The translations under genes and the position numbers were made by a program. The notes below the pieces were generated by a model. That model ran no database searches, had not been told where the DNA came from, and saw only the letters and a list, made by a program, of their open reading frames with translations. Below, in pieces: positions 1-8,962 of a DNA stretch of 17,679 nucleotides (within the stretch, counting starts at the first letter, position 1; each line of letters starts with the position of its first letter). The stretch is from Carex sylvatica (Eukaryota; Streptophyta; Magnoliopsida; Poales; Cyperaceae): contig CAXKVR010000587.1 of the NCBI GenBank assembly GCA_964058845.1, forward strand, positions 1 to 17,679, given 5' to 3'.

Positions 1-266
1 TGACCATTATGCCATTCGATCTCTTTAGTCTGTCTGAGTTCTCTTCTCTGTAAGGCGTTAAACATCCCTCGCCTCTCTCTCCAAACGCGTCAAATAACAT
101 ATTTCTCTCCGATTTCCTTAGTCGCCTCCCCTTTCACATATTTATGCCGCCCCTCGCTGCTTTAATTTTTCATTTTCGTTTGGAGAGAGAGGCAAGGGGT
201 TTGGCGTTTTAGAGAGAAGAGAACTTAAACGGACTAAAGAGACAAAAACGAAGAGCATAATAGTCA
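1..266. mobile_element. Foldback MITE-like element, possibly cut by the window edge
   Basis: The first 87 bp and 177-266 are imperfect inverted copies. The inner ends are a perfect 17-mer (GCCTCTCTCTCCAAACG at 71-87 and its complement at 177-193), and the outer ends read TGACCATTATGC against GCATAATAGTCA. The loop is about 90 bp. No target-site duplication can be checked because the left flank is outside the window. Confidence 0.65.
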
Positions 267-362
267 ACATATTTTTTAATTAATATTGTAAAATATTTTT
301 TAAGTTTAAAAAATATTATTTAATAAGTTTTGGAGATATTTTATATGTTATAGAGCAAGGTT

Positions 363-473
363 GGATAAATATGTGAGTTTGTATGATTTTGAAGGATAAA
401 TATGTAATTATTGATTTTAGAGGGATAAATATGTAATATTAAAACTTTTGAGGGATATACATGAAATTGCCCC
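363..473. repeat. Four degenerate ~30-bp tandem repeats ending in GAAATTGCCCC
   Basis: GGATAAATATGT-like starts occur at 363, 394, 423 and 453, each followed by AT-rich sequence. The block ends in GAAATTGCCCC, whose complement GGGGCAATTTCATG resembles the outer end of some plant DNA transposons. It may be the right terminus of a larger element that includes the foldback at 1-266. Confidence 0.5.
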
Positions 474-900
474 AATTAAAAAAAATAAATTTTTTAAATA
501 TCATACAATATTGATTGAACTATGGAAACATGATCATTATCCGTTTAACAATTTGCGAACAATCTAAAATTTTGAAATTAAAATCTAAAGACAAAAAATT
601 GGAAATTGAATCTATAAAAATAACGAATTCATATTTACAAAACATCATATTAAGTTATGTTGAATTGTGAAACTAATAATTTTATTTGTGAAATATAGAA
701 TGACTGAAAAATTATTATCTTTAGATATGAATCTAACGATATGATAATATAAAAAATAAAAAAAAACTGCACGGGTTTAAAGAGAAGGAAAGAGAATAGG
801 AGGGGATGATAATAGAATTTTTTTCACAAACCATAATCAATAAATTAAAAATTAGAAAATCAATATAATTGCCTTTTTTTTTTTTTTTTTTAAATATAAG
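474..900. other. AT-rich DNA, nothing recognised
   Basis: No ORF with domain character, no repeat with clear borders. It ends in a poly-T run at about 871-891. Confidence 0.5.
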
Positions 901-903
901 GAT

Positions 904-955
904 CGGACGGTCCGTCTGGTTTCCATTTTTTTTTTCTCCAGACCGGACGGACCAT
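904..955. repeat. Small GC-rich inverted repeat in a T-rich stretch
   Basis: GGACGGTCCGTCTGG and CCAGACCGGACGGACC pair around a T-rich loop. The surrounding 870-1080 is homopolymer T and pyrimidine-rich DNA; the overlapping short ORFs on both strands are low complexity and not supported. Confidence 0.45.
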
Positions 956-1256
956 TCGGTCTCTCCTTTTTTTCCTTTTTTTAATCCAACCCATGGTTCC
1001 TTCTCCTTCATTCTTCATTCTTTCTTCCCTCCATCTTTCTTCTTCCTTCTCTCTGCGTGCCTCCTTTCTTCCTTCATCTAATTTTTTTTTTTAACTCTCA
1101 TAATTAGTGTGATTTTTATTCTAATCACATAAGTTTGTTTATTTTTGAAAGAAGAACAATAAGAGTTTTAGATCTACCAATTTTGTTAGGTATGTATTTA
1201 ATTCTTTTATTTTTGTTAAATAATACGTAATTATGAATAAATGATTAGAATAAATA

Positions 1257-2210
1257 GTTTATGTTGTAATTGTAGTATAAATAAATGGTTTATTTTGTAA
1301 TTGTAGTATAAATAAATAGTGTATGTGTAATTTTTTCTTTTTGTAGTAAAAATAGTTTATGTATATTTTTTTAGTAGTATAAATAGTTTATGTTGAAATT
1401 GTAGTATAAAAAAATAATTTATGTAGTAATTTATTTGCATGTAGTTTTTTTTTAGTGTATATACATGTAGTAATTGTTGAATAATTTTTTTATTTGCATG
1501 ATTTATGTAGATGCATGGTTTATGTGTATGTAGTTTTTTTTAGTGTAGATGATGCATGTAGTATTTTTTGAATTATTTATTTCGTAATTATGTAGATGCA
1601 TGGTTTATTTGCATGTAGTTTTTTTTTAGTGTAGATGCATGTAGTAATTGATGAATGATTTTTTTTATTTGCATGGTTTATGTAGATGCATGATTTATGT
1701 GCATGTAGTTTTTTTTAGTGTAGATGATGCATGTAGTATTTTTGGGATGATTTATTTCATAATTATATAGATGCAAGGTTTATTTGTATCTGGTTTTTTT
1801 TAGTGTAGATGCATGTAGTAATTGATGAATGATTTTTTTTTATTTACATGATTTATGTGCATGTAGTTTTTTTAGTGTAGATGATGCATTTAGTATTTTT
1901 GGGATGATTTATTTCATAATTATATAGATGCAAGGTTTATTTGCATGTAGTTTTTTTTTAGTGTAGTTGCATGTAGTAATTGTTGAATGATTTTTTTTAT
2001 TTGCATGATTTATGTAGATGCATGGTTTATGTGCATGTAGTTTTTTTTAGTGTAGATGATGCATGTAGTATTTTTTGAATTATTTATTTTGTAGTTATGT
2101 AGATGCATGGTTTATTTGCATATAGTTTTTTTTTAGTGTGAATGCATGTACTAATTGTTGAATGATTTTTTTTTAGTGTAAAATGTTAATATTTGATTGG
2201 GTTTGCATGT
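1257..2210. repeat. Degenerate minisatellite with about 175-bp higher-order unit
   Basis: The motif GATGATGCAT recurs at 1548, 1723, 1880 and 2055, giving spacings of 175, 157 and 175 bp. Each unit contains several copies of GCATGTAGTTTTTTTTAGTGTAGATG-like sub-units. The left part (1257-1440) is built of a shorter ~35-bp unit (TTTATGTTGTAATTGTAGTATAAAT). No coding frame. It lies immediately before the PMD remnant and may fall inside its 5' leader intron (a GTATGTATTT donor-like site occurs at about 1190). Confidence 0.85.
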
Positions 2211-2258
2211 CATGCATGTTAATTTTTTTTTATGTATTTATTTAGATTGTAGTGAAAA

Positions 2259-2630
2259 ATGGAAGGTGAAATGCAAGGTGAAGAACCTTTATTGCAGTTG
2301 CCTCATGCACAACATCAATCACATGCTGTGACTATAACGGTATTTGTTAATATCGGTTTGGATTTAAATTTACTTATAAAATTTCTGAATTCAAATTTAA
2401 TTTTTAGTTAAACTTTTTTTGCATGGCAATTATCGTTCTAACCTAATCATTGGTTGTGTCCTGGAGCTTGCCAAATGTACATTAACTACCACGAAAGTAT
2501 GAAAGAAGGTTTAAAGAACTTAGGATTAAATCAGATGGTCGAAGTCCATCGTTGTCAAATTGACAAAGGGTTGATCAATGCTCTCGTCGAGAGGTGGAGG
2601 CCCGAGACAAATAGTTTTCATCTTCCCCGA
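2259..2630 (+). pseudogene. Plant mobile domain (MAIN-like) gene remnant
   Basis: A segment in frame with 2442-2630 carries LINALVERWRPETNSFHLP, the signature of the plant mobile domain (PMD) found in MAIN-like proteins and in Mutator and Gypsy elements. The sequence before it (YHESMKEGLKNLGL) fits the start of that domain. Just upstream an 81-bp, 27-codon frame (2259-2339) starts MEGEMQGEEPLL and ends at a possible donor ACG/GTATTT. No acceptor joins the two in frame, a stop precedes the second piece, and homology ends right after HLPR where the opposite-strand Mutator fragment takes over. I therefore call it broken. A normal PMD is several hundred residues. Confidence 0.6.
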
Positions 2631-3132
2631 CAGCTGAGCCACCAAGGTCAGAGTTTATGTCTGAGCTAGTATTATTATTCAGCTCATCAAAACGAGTTAC
2701 CAAATTATCCACTATCGGTATTTCAGGTGGGTTATCACAATATATGGGTGAATCAGACACCGTTGTGTCTCTGCTGCTTCCAGGTATACTACCCGGATAT
2801 GGGTCATAATTGCTCCGACTAACAACTGGTACTGACTCAACCACTAAATCAAGAAGTTTAAAATTCAGTACCGGAGTGGCATATTCAAGCATCATGTGCC
2901 ATATCGTTTCCTCGTCTACGCTAAATAACTGGTATTTTTCTGCTGAGCCAAGTGGTGCCGTGTTCAAACGAGCCTTGATTGTCAAATCGAACTGACTAGG
3001 GAGCAAATGAATGCTAACATATATATGTCTTCTTAGCTCATCAAGACTCGTTAAATCAGTTACAGGAAATGTGCAGGTCGGTGCGGCTGAAATTTTGCGT
3101 TCATAATAAATATTTATTATCACTTGAGACAT
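2575..3132 (-). pseudogene. Mutator-like transposon protein, N-terminal domain fragment
   Basis: A 185-codon frame begins MSQVIINIYYERKI and continues with a segment like SLDELRRHIYVSIHLLPSQF, then YQLFSVDEETIWHMM and LDLVVESVPV, followed by a Ser/Asn/Asp-rich linker. This layout matches the PB1-like N-terminal module that precedes the MuDR domain and transposase core of plant Mutator-like proteins. The MuDR, DDE and zinc-knuckle domains are absent: the frame stops where it meets the plant mobile domain fragment on the other strand. The ATG at 3130-3132 has an A at -3. Either a truncated transposon gene or one exon of a rearranged copy; family assignment is by pattern memory only. Confidence 0.55.
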
Positions 3133-3135
3133 TAT

Positions 3136-3223
3136 CTGAACAAAAAAAATTCACAATCAATCGTCGATATCATTTTCAATTTTACAACCTAAAATATGAT
3201 CGTAATTGAAAAAATAAACTTAC
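3136..3223 (-). other. Candidate 5'UTR intron of the Mutator-like gene
   Basis: On the minus strand a GTAAGT donor (3223-3218) is followed 88 bp later by a polypyrimidine tract and TTCAG acceptor (ending 3136), three bases before the ATG. The fit to splice consensus at both ends is good. The inferred leader exon would lie at about 3224-3345. Confidence 0.45.
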
Positions 3224-3369
3224 TACAATCTTTAGATGAAAGCTACCAACACAATGCAGAGGCCGATCTGTAAAAACACAATATTTTGATAGAGCTTGGT
3301 TTTTAGCCTAAAATGGTGAAAATGGTGGAGAAGAAGAAATTATTTTTCTGCTGGAGGAAAGAAGAAGAT

Positions 3370-3383
3370 AGATATTTATATAA
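3370..3383 (-). promoter_or_regulatory. Candidate TATA box for the minus-strand Mutator-like gene
   Basis: On the minus strand the sequence reads TATATAAATATC, about 240 bp upstream of the ATG at 3132 and ahead of the inferred leader exon and intron. Placement agrees with a complete promoter-leader-intron-ATG order. Confidence 0.4.
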
Positions 3384-3397
3384 AAAAGAAATTACAT

Positions 3398-3424
3398 GGA
3401 GACCGAATTCCTAATTCAGTCTCC
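3398..3424. repeat. Short near-perfect palindrome near the minus-strand promoter
   Basis: GGAGACCGAATT (3398-3409) and AATTCAGTCTCC (3413-3424) form a 12-bp inverted repeat with one mismatch and a 3-bp loop, just upstream (minus sense) of the TATA box of the Mutator-like fragment. Confidence 0.5.
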
Positions 3425-4163
3425 AATTAAAATTCTCGAGAGTCAAATTAGTAATAATTATTTCTTTAGAAAAATTAAAAAATTTACTTTATCTTTACTT
3501 TAAAATTATTTGCAAAAAATTCACAGGTAACAAACTATTTTCGTTTACAAAAATGATGAAAAATGATAAAAACAGTAATATTTAGAGAAAAAACATAGAT
3601 AAAAAAATAATATGTTACTCTTTCTGTCATAAAAGCATGTTCTTGCTTTTATTCATTTCAACTGTTTGCTTTTAACAGTTTAGAATTGAAGTGTGATTTG
3701 AAGTGTGTGGGTCTCAAAAGAGCAATTAATAGATTCGAATACCAAAAGAGGAGCACTAAATATGGACTATTAAAAATATTTAAACAATTGGGATGAAGAA
3801 AAACATAAACTTGTTTGTCTGGGAAAATAGCAACGAATTTGATTTCGGATGAGGTAACAATAAAAAACAAGTTTATGGGACCACAAGAGTATTTGTTGAA
3901 AAATTTATGTTAGGAATGTTTGTTTCAATTTTTGAAAACAACAAAGATATTTTATAAAAATAAGTTTCATTTTTGCTCAACTTCTATAGCATATAAATCC
4001 TGTGTAAATTTGTTAGATAACTGAAAGGAGAACATAAACTTGTTTGCTTCATTTGATAATGTGACGGCAACGTTCAATTTTGTGCTCCAATCATCTTCAA
4101 CCAAAAAAATTGCACATTTAGTAATAACTACAGACTCTTCTGCAGCTGTTCCTAGCAGAAAAG
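3425..4163. other. AT-rich intergenic DNA, no gene seen
   Basis: The only structure found is a perfect 16-bp direct repeat, AACATAAACTTGTTTG, at 3802-3817 and 4031-4046. The minus-strand frame at 3658-3870 has no recognisable domain. Confidence 0.45.
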
Positions 4164-4369
4164 ATGCACACCCTATATATTACTAGTGTCAATCCTACAA
4201 GACATCGATCTCAGATAATACAAATCACACGTCGCATAATAAATCAGATCAAAGGAGCATCTTGTCTTCTGGCTGTCTCTAGTGTCACAACTCTTGCAAC
4301 ATTTATCGCACATACCACAAATTCAATCAAAGAAGCATCTTCCCTTCTATCTCTAAGTGTTGTTTTTAG
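4164..4369 (+). pseudogene. Decayed coding-like 26-codon repeat, unrecognised
   Basis: An open frame holds two copies of IKxASxLLxxSxV; ATCAAAGRAGCATCTT starts at 4248 and again at 4326, 78 bp (26 codons) apart and in the same frame. The in-frame period suggests a once-coding repeat. After the second copy the frame is broken where the SINE inserted. I do not recognise the family, and the segment may be only a non-coding tandem duplication. Confidence 0.25.
4355..4369. repeat. Left target-site duplication of the SINE (15 bp)
   Basis: AAGTGTTGTTTTTAG, identical to 4498-4512. Bases on either side differ, so the duplication is exactly 15 bp, a usual length for LINE-machinery retroposition. Confidence 0.85.
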
Positions 4370-4497
4370 ATAGAAAGGGGAGGTAGTATAATTGGCTATG
4401 AAAATGTTTTAGAGTTGTTGTACTTAAAGGTTGAGAGTTTAGTTCTCTCTCACGACTTCGTAGGTTATGCGAAGTTTTTATTTTTTTTATTTTTAAA
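4370..4497 (+). mobile_element. tRNA-derived SINE (about 128 bp)
   Basis: The body starts after a 15-bp direct repeat and ends in a T/A-rich tail directly before the second copy of that repeat. It contains an RNA polymerase III A-box-like motif TAGTATAATTGG at 4384-4395. A tRNA-like T-arm follows at 4433-4449, with stem GAGAG, seven-base loop TTTAGTT and stem CTCTC, containing a degenerate B box. A/B box spacing is normal for a tRNA-derived head. There is no ORF. The parental tRNA cannot be named with confidence. Confidence 0.8.
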
Positions 4498-4512
4498 AAG
4501 TGTTGTTTTTAG
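4498..4512. repeat. Right target-site duplication of the SINE (15 bp)
   Basis: AAGTGTTGTTTTTAG directly after the A/T-rich tail, the exact copy of 4355-4369. Confidence 0.85.
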
Positions 4513-5260
4513 CAATAGATGCCGTACACTGTTACAGGACAATTCCTACTTGTTAAAAAGTTATAGTTATGGTCCAGACTTGAGATAGACATGCATGCGG
4601 AGCCACAGTGGAACACGGGTAAGCAGCTGCCTACCCCTGGAATTTTTCTTCTTCTTTTAACTAGGTTCTTTGATAGGGTTTGTCTACCCCTAGATTTGAT
4701 TATGCCTACCTTTGGATTCAATTCGGAGTACCGATTGTCAGTTCAGATTTCATAGATGGTTTGTGAGTCGTTTAATCTAATTAGGAAAGAAATGTATTTT
4801 TAAATTTTTGTTCAATTTGGCAATGCACGTGCAATTTTATAACCGATTAGATAGGCAGAGATGCAATTCGGTAAACAGGCGTAGGTGGAAAGAGAATTAT
4901 GGAGGTGATTCAAATCCAAACCCGTTTAGAAAAAAGATCCAAATTTAATTTCTACCTACTCCTAACTCAAATCTTAACTACGCTGCTTAACATGCATATA
5001 TATTTACATCATATCACACATCACATATCACTATGTGGTGCTCATCTTCCACCTTTTCATAACAATCCTCGCATCACTTTCGTCATTTCATATAATTCTG
5101 TAGAAAAGTGTAATGCCCATCTTTATACCTCTTTTCTTTCTTTCTTTTGTTTTCCTGAAAAAAGAAATCAGAACAAAGAAAAACGGACAAAAAAAAAGAA
5201 AGAAAGGAAATTGCTTTTTACAATATTTTACCCCATTTTAAGTTTTTAACAGCGAGTTAC
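4513..5260. other. Intergenic DNA, no supported gene
   Basis: A 116-codon frame at 4899-5249 is dominated by His/Leu/Phe and a Lys-rich end from an A-rich tract; it looks like chance. A GC-richer patch at about 4590-4640 (GGAGCCACAGTGG...) resembles the TGGCTCC-type patch seen in decayed plant transposons, but too little remains to name it. Confidence 0.4.
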
Positions 5261-5263
5261 TTC

Positions 5264-5419
5264 AGCCCATATTTTTACTGTATAAATGGGAATCAAAGAG
5301 GGGCCCAATTTGAAGGCCCACATATCCAATAGAAAAGAGCGAAGGCTCATTATCTGGTCCATTTGGGCCCATTTCTTACCTGCACTAGAACAAGTGTCAG
5401 TGTGCTGATCTTGTGGGCC
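5264..5419. promoter_or_regulatory. Cluster of TGGGCY (site II-type) motifs
   Basis: AGCCCA at 5264, GGCCCA at 5302 and 5315, TGGGCC at 5364 (palindromic TGGGCCCA), and TGGGCC at 5414: five sites in 156 bp. Such TCP-binding site II elements concentrate in promoters of plant growth and ribosomal genes. A TATAAAT lies at 5281. No coding gene follows on either strand within reach, so this may be an orphan or transposon-borne promoter. Confidence 0.4.
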
Positions 5420-6318
5420 CGATTCGGATGGATAAGAAAATTATAATCGACCAATCAAGATCAGACGGTCTAGGGTCGGTTCAGATAATAATAGAGATAC
5501 AGTTTGATTTGTTTACATTAAAAAACTTATCCGATTTTGGACGGCTCCAACAGCCCTTCTGATTTTCCGCAGAGCAGCTGACAAGAAAGACAATTTTTTT
5601 TTTTTTTTTATAGTAAAAATTGAAGATCAAGCTACCTAATTATTTAATATTCTTGTTATTACAACAAAAAATTTCTCTCATCTGAATTTCGAATCCATGA
5701 TCTCTCACATAGAGACAAATTTAATTACAACTATAATTAAAGCTAACATAGAAAATGCAAATATGAAAAAAAAAAAATTACAGCAAAATTCGTGTGCACA
5801 AATTTTAAAATGCATCTGGCGACCTATCGGATCCAAATTTATTTCCGGTGATCATCGAATCTACATTTTTCTTCTCTTAACTATATTTTTTTTGTGAATA
5901 AGTGATAGTTTAAAAATATGACTATAATTTTTTTATGAATATTTAAATCATAATTCATGAAATTTAAGATACTCTCCAGAATGAATAAATGGAAACCAAA
6001 CCCCTCCCCGCCACACACACACACACCCCATCCGCATTTTTTTTCTTAGAATTTTTAGAAACAACCACTTTTTTTTATTTGTTTTTCTTATTTCTTATTT
6101 TATTTTATTTCTAAATTTTAAAGTTGAACGCTATAGCAACATAATTTTAAATCAAAAAGCACGTGAACGTGATACATCGTCCTCTATAACTTCTAAGTAT
6201 ATAACTATTTGAAATGAACAGAAAATTATGGCATCAAGTGACCGTCAAATCAATTTCAATAACACAAGTTATTTGCTTAGTACTTCAAATACTCTGATAG
6301 ACATTATCGGAATCCGTA
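5420..6318. other. AT-rich intergenic DNA with poly-T and a short (CA)n tract
   Basis: A poly-T run at about 5594-5610 is followed about 80 bp later by TTTCGAATCCATGATCTC, which in the minus sense resembles a tRNA B-box region. A decayed minus-strand SINE is possible, but no duplication flanks it. A (CA)7-like tract lies at about 6012-6026. The ORF at 5697-5897 is not supported. Confidence 0.35.
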
Positions 6319-6527
6319 TCACCCCAGGTATCTGAGATATCTCAAATTTTGTGTGACTTTATGAAAAATCCCAACCGTTTAAATACTCTATACACGAATC
6401 TCAAAGCACACATAATACTGACCCCCTACAGGCTACATCACCCCCCGAATAGACACCGGACACGTCGGTCACGCAAAAGTTGAGATATCTCAGAGGATAT
6501 GCACTCAGGTACCTGAGGTGCAAGTCA
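6319..6527. mobile_element. Small foldback element with GAGATATCTC palindromes
   Basis: The left part (6319-6355) and the complement of the right part (about 6470-6527) share CACCYCAGGTAYCTGAG, then GAGATATCTCAA and a TTTTGYGTGAC segment. The right arm has an extra ~12 bp. CTGAGATATCTCAA at 6332 and its complement TTGAGATATCTCAG at 6480 are exact. No clear target-site duplication was found, so class is open. Confidence 0.5.
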
Positions 6528-6975
6528 CAAATTTGAACTGTTCTTTTCATGTGGTGCGAATCTCAAAGCAGATCCCTTACGGTCTCAATTGGCGCCGGAT
6601 TAAATGTGATCCAGATGAAATTAATCTGCACCGTCCATTTTTTCTAAATTGTACCTCAGTAACTCGGACTCATTTCATCGAGCGCAATACATGCCACTTC
6701 TCCTATCGGGAACTGCTCTATTTACGCGCGCACTTTTCTTATTTCTGTTTTCTTGGCGCGCCTGGTCCATGAAAGATTTCTGCAAAGCAATGATAAAAGT
6801 GGGATTCATAGATAGTCTATGATTCGAGATGTCCATGTGTATGCCTACGGGCTTTCTCTCTCAAAAAAAAAAGATGCTCATGTGCATTTTGTCTGAGGGG
6901 TCAACACTCGGTTCCCTGTAAAGGTCAAAAAGGTAAAAGCGTGTATGACTTGTTATTTCAATTGCTAAAAAGGGA
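6528..6975. other. Intergenic DNA, no supported gene
   Basis: The 84-codon frame at 6518-6772 has no recognisable domain. CGAATCTCAAAGCA recurs at 6395 and 6557, linking this stretch to the adjacent foldback element. Confidence 0.4.
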
Positions 6976-6979
6976 AATT

Positions 6980-7055
6980 ATTTGTTAACATTAGCGTCAT
7001 AGCGGGAAAGCTTAAAAAAAAACTATAGCAAATGTCATGCAACATAGCATTTTCT
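6980..7055. repeat. CTATAGC/CATAGCG-rich element end (left piece)
   Basis: TAGCGTCATAGCGGG, ACTATAGC and CAACATAGCATTTT resemble, in inverted order, the CTATAGCG-rich block at 9341-9476. I read the two as ends of one element split by the 1.85-kb insertion; AT-rich DNA at 7056-7267 and 9128-9340 would be its interior. Confidence 0.35.
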
Positions 7056-7739
7056 TTTATATATAAAAATTATATTATATATTTGTACTAAATATTAATA
7101 TTATCTAAGTTTTATAGAATAATAAATAACACCAAATTGATTAAGAAATTATAATATTGATATTAAACTAATACAAAATTTAAATTGTGACTCAAAATAT
7201 CCATAGTAATACTAATATCATAAACTATCGATCTTTTTCTATTCAAAATATGTTAAGCATCATGACATAATTGATGAGTATTTTGGAGATACGGAATTGT
7301 GGTTGATCTATACTCTTTTTTGTCTTTAAATTTATTACCTTCAATACTCAAAGAAAGGGTTGATTGCAAGCGCACAACCTATCAATGTAGTACTTAGGGT
7401 GTCGAACCACAGAGAGTATGGTTAAAATTTAACTTAAACTTTGTCAATTAATTTCAGAAAATAAGATAAAGTAAAGTAAAATTGAAGGAGGGGTTGTTCT
7501 AACAAATCCTAAATTTGAGTTCAATACCCGAAGAGATGAGTTTTAAATAATTAAAGTAAAAATAAAGAAAAGAAAGATCGGTTTACTTTCAAGTTGAGGA
7601 GATATAGGGGCATTTGGTCTACAATTCATTGATAATTCTATCTATTCGATATTTGTTTAAATTCATGTATGATTTGATGAGGTTTCTAACCTAATATGTC
7701 ATTAATGGTCACTTTCGTGAATTAACAACATGTCTAAGT

Positions 7740-7925
7740 AATTCGAACTTCACGGTTAGGTCATTCACCCTAGCTACCTAGATCATAAGCTCTTGTTAGT
7801 CTCTCATTTTCTCGAATATCGGTACTTCACGATTAAGTCATTCATACCAATATCTAACTTAATTTGAGATGTCCTAATTAGGGGTTGACTTCATAGTTAC
7901 GTCATTCACCAAATTCCTAACCTTA
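7740..7925. repeat. Three degenerate CTTCAYRGTTA-GTCATTCAC units
   Basis: CTTCACGGTTAGGTCATTCA (about 7748), CTTCACGATTAAGTCATTCA (about 7825) and CTTCATAGTTACGTCATTCA (about 7890) recur at roughly 65-80-bp spacing inside the 1.85-kb repeat. There is no coding frame across them. Confidence 0.5.
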
Positions 7926-8629
7926 ATTTCTATAGTTCCGACTTAGATTACAAATTGATTAGATCCTAATCCAAACCTAGGGTATTTGCATTCATAATTT
8001 GGTACTCTCCTATCCCATTCTAGCAATATTGATTCTTTCGAATCCAACACAGGACTTGTCCAATTCAAATACTAAACTATGTAATTAACACAAATAATAA
8101 ATCATAGAAATTAACAATCAAATCATATAAAACAATCATAATAAAAATAAAAAACCGAATAAGATAAAATTAAATAAGTTCATGCATTGACCTAAACCCT
8201 TAGAGAGAGATTTACTCTCTCTTGGAAAGATCCATTACAAAGTTTGGCAAAAATAAGAAGAAATGAAATAAAGAAATGATTACACCATTTATCGAATCAA
8301 GAACCTCAATCTTACTTGGATCTTCTTCTCCTCCCTAGAAAAACTTTCAGAACTCCGAAAATGACTGCAGATTTATCGCTATATTTTATGAAAATGGGCA
8401 TACACCAAGAGGTGAAGAGAGAGATGAGAATTTGGATGCCCTTGAATGAAAAATGAAACCCCCCTTATATAGCAAAAGACTATGCCCAATTTAGAGGCTA
8501 GAATATGGGGTTAGTGGGTGCTATCTTTGCCTTGTTTTTCTGGACTGATGTGTCCAAATTTAGTTGTCAAAACGCATCCCTGGCTCGCTAAAAATAGAAA
8601 CCGTGTTGAACTGTCTGTGGGTTCAGTTC

Positions 8630-8962
8630 GTCCGCACTGATGGTGAGTGCGAGTGGCTAACCCGCACTGGTTCAACTTTTCATATTTAACTTAGAAGAAA
8701 ATCCTACGTAATTATCTGAGTGCGTCCGCACTGAGTGAGAATGCGGGTGGCTGACCCGCACTAGAGAATTTCCTGTGCTGTTCTGAAATTTCTGAAATCG
8801 GCTTAACTATTGAGTGCGGATGGATGACTCGCACTGGCTGATGAGTGTGGACGTATTACGCTCGGATTTCTTCTGTGTTGTGCTGAGGTACTGAAAATCT
8901 GTCTAAGTGCTGAGTGCAGATGGCTAACCCGTACTAGATAAGAGTGCGTCCGCATTGAGAGG
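8630..8962. repeat. Degenerate GTGCG/CGCAC palindromic repeats
   Basis: GAGTGCG..GGCTAACCCGCACT-like units recur near 8645, 8720, 8808 and 8905, spaced roughly 75-95 bp. Each can pair with itself (AGTGCG with CGCACT). They lie inside the 1.85-kb non-coding repeat and make its only GC-rich patch. Confidence 0.55.

Noticed and set aside
733..1081. Overlapping 92- and 70-codon frames on opposite strands
   Set aside because: Both are translations of poly-T and pyrimidine-rich DNA (runs of Lys or Phe/Ser); no domain character.
1257..2210. CRISPR-like array
   Set aside because: Repeats are degenerate with no constant spacers, in a plant nuclear context; it is a minisatellite.
3802..4046. 16-bp direct repeats as LTRs or a target-site duplication
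   Set aside because: The enclosed 213 bp has no inverted ends, tail or other element features, and 16 bp is too short for LTRs.
4590..4640. GGAGCCACAGTGG patch as a hAT or LINE remnant
   Set aside because: Only a vague resemblance to a common plant repeat; too short to classify.
4899..5249. 116-codon plus-strand frame
   Set aside because: Composition is driven by AT-rich DNA and an A-rich 3' tract; no family likeness, no splice or promoter support.
5590..5725. Possible minus-strand SINE (poly-T tract plus B-box-like GATTCGAA)
   Set aside because: No A box at the right spacing and no flanking duplication could be found.
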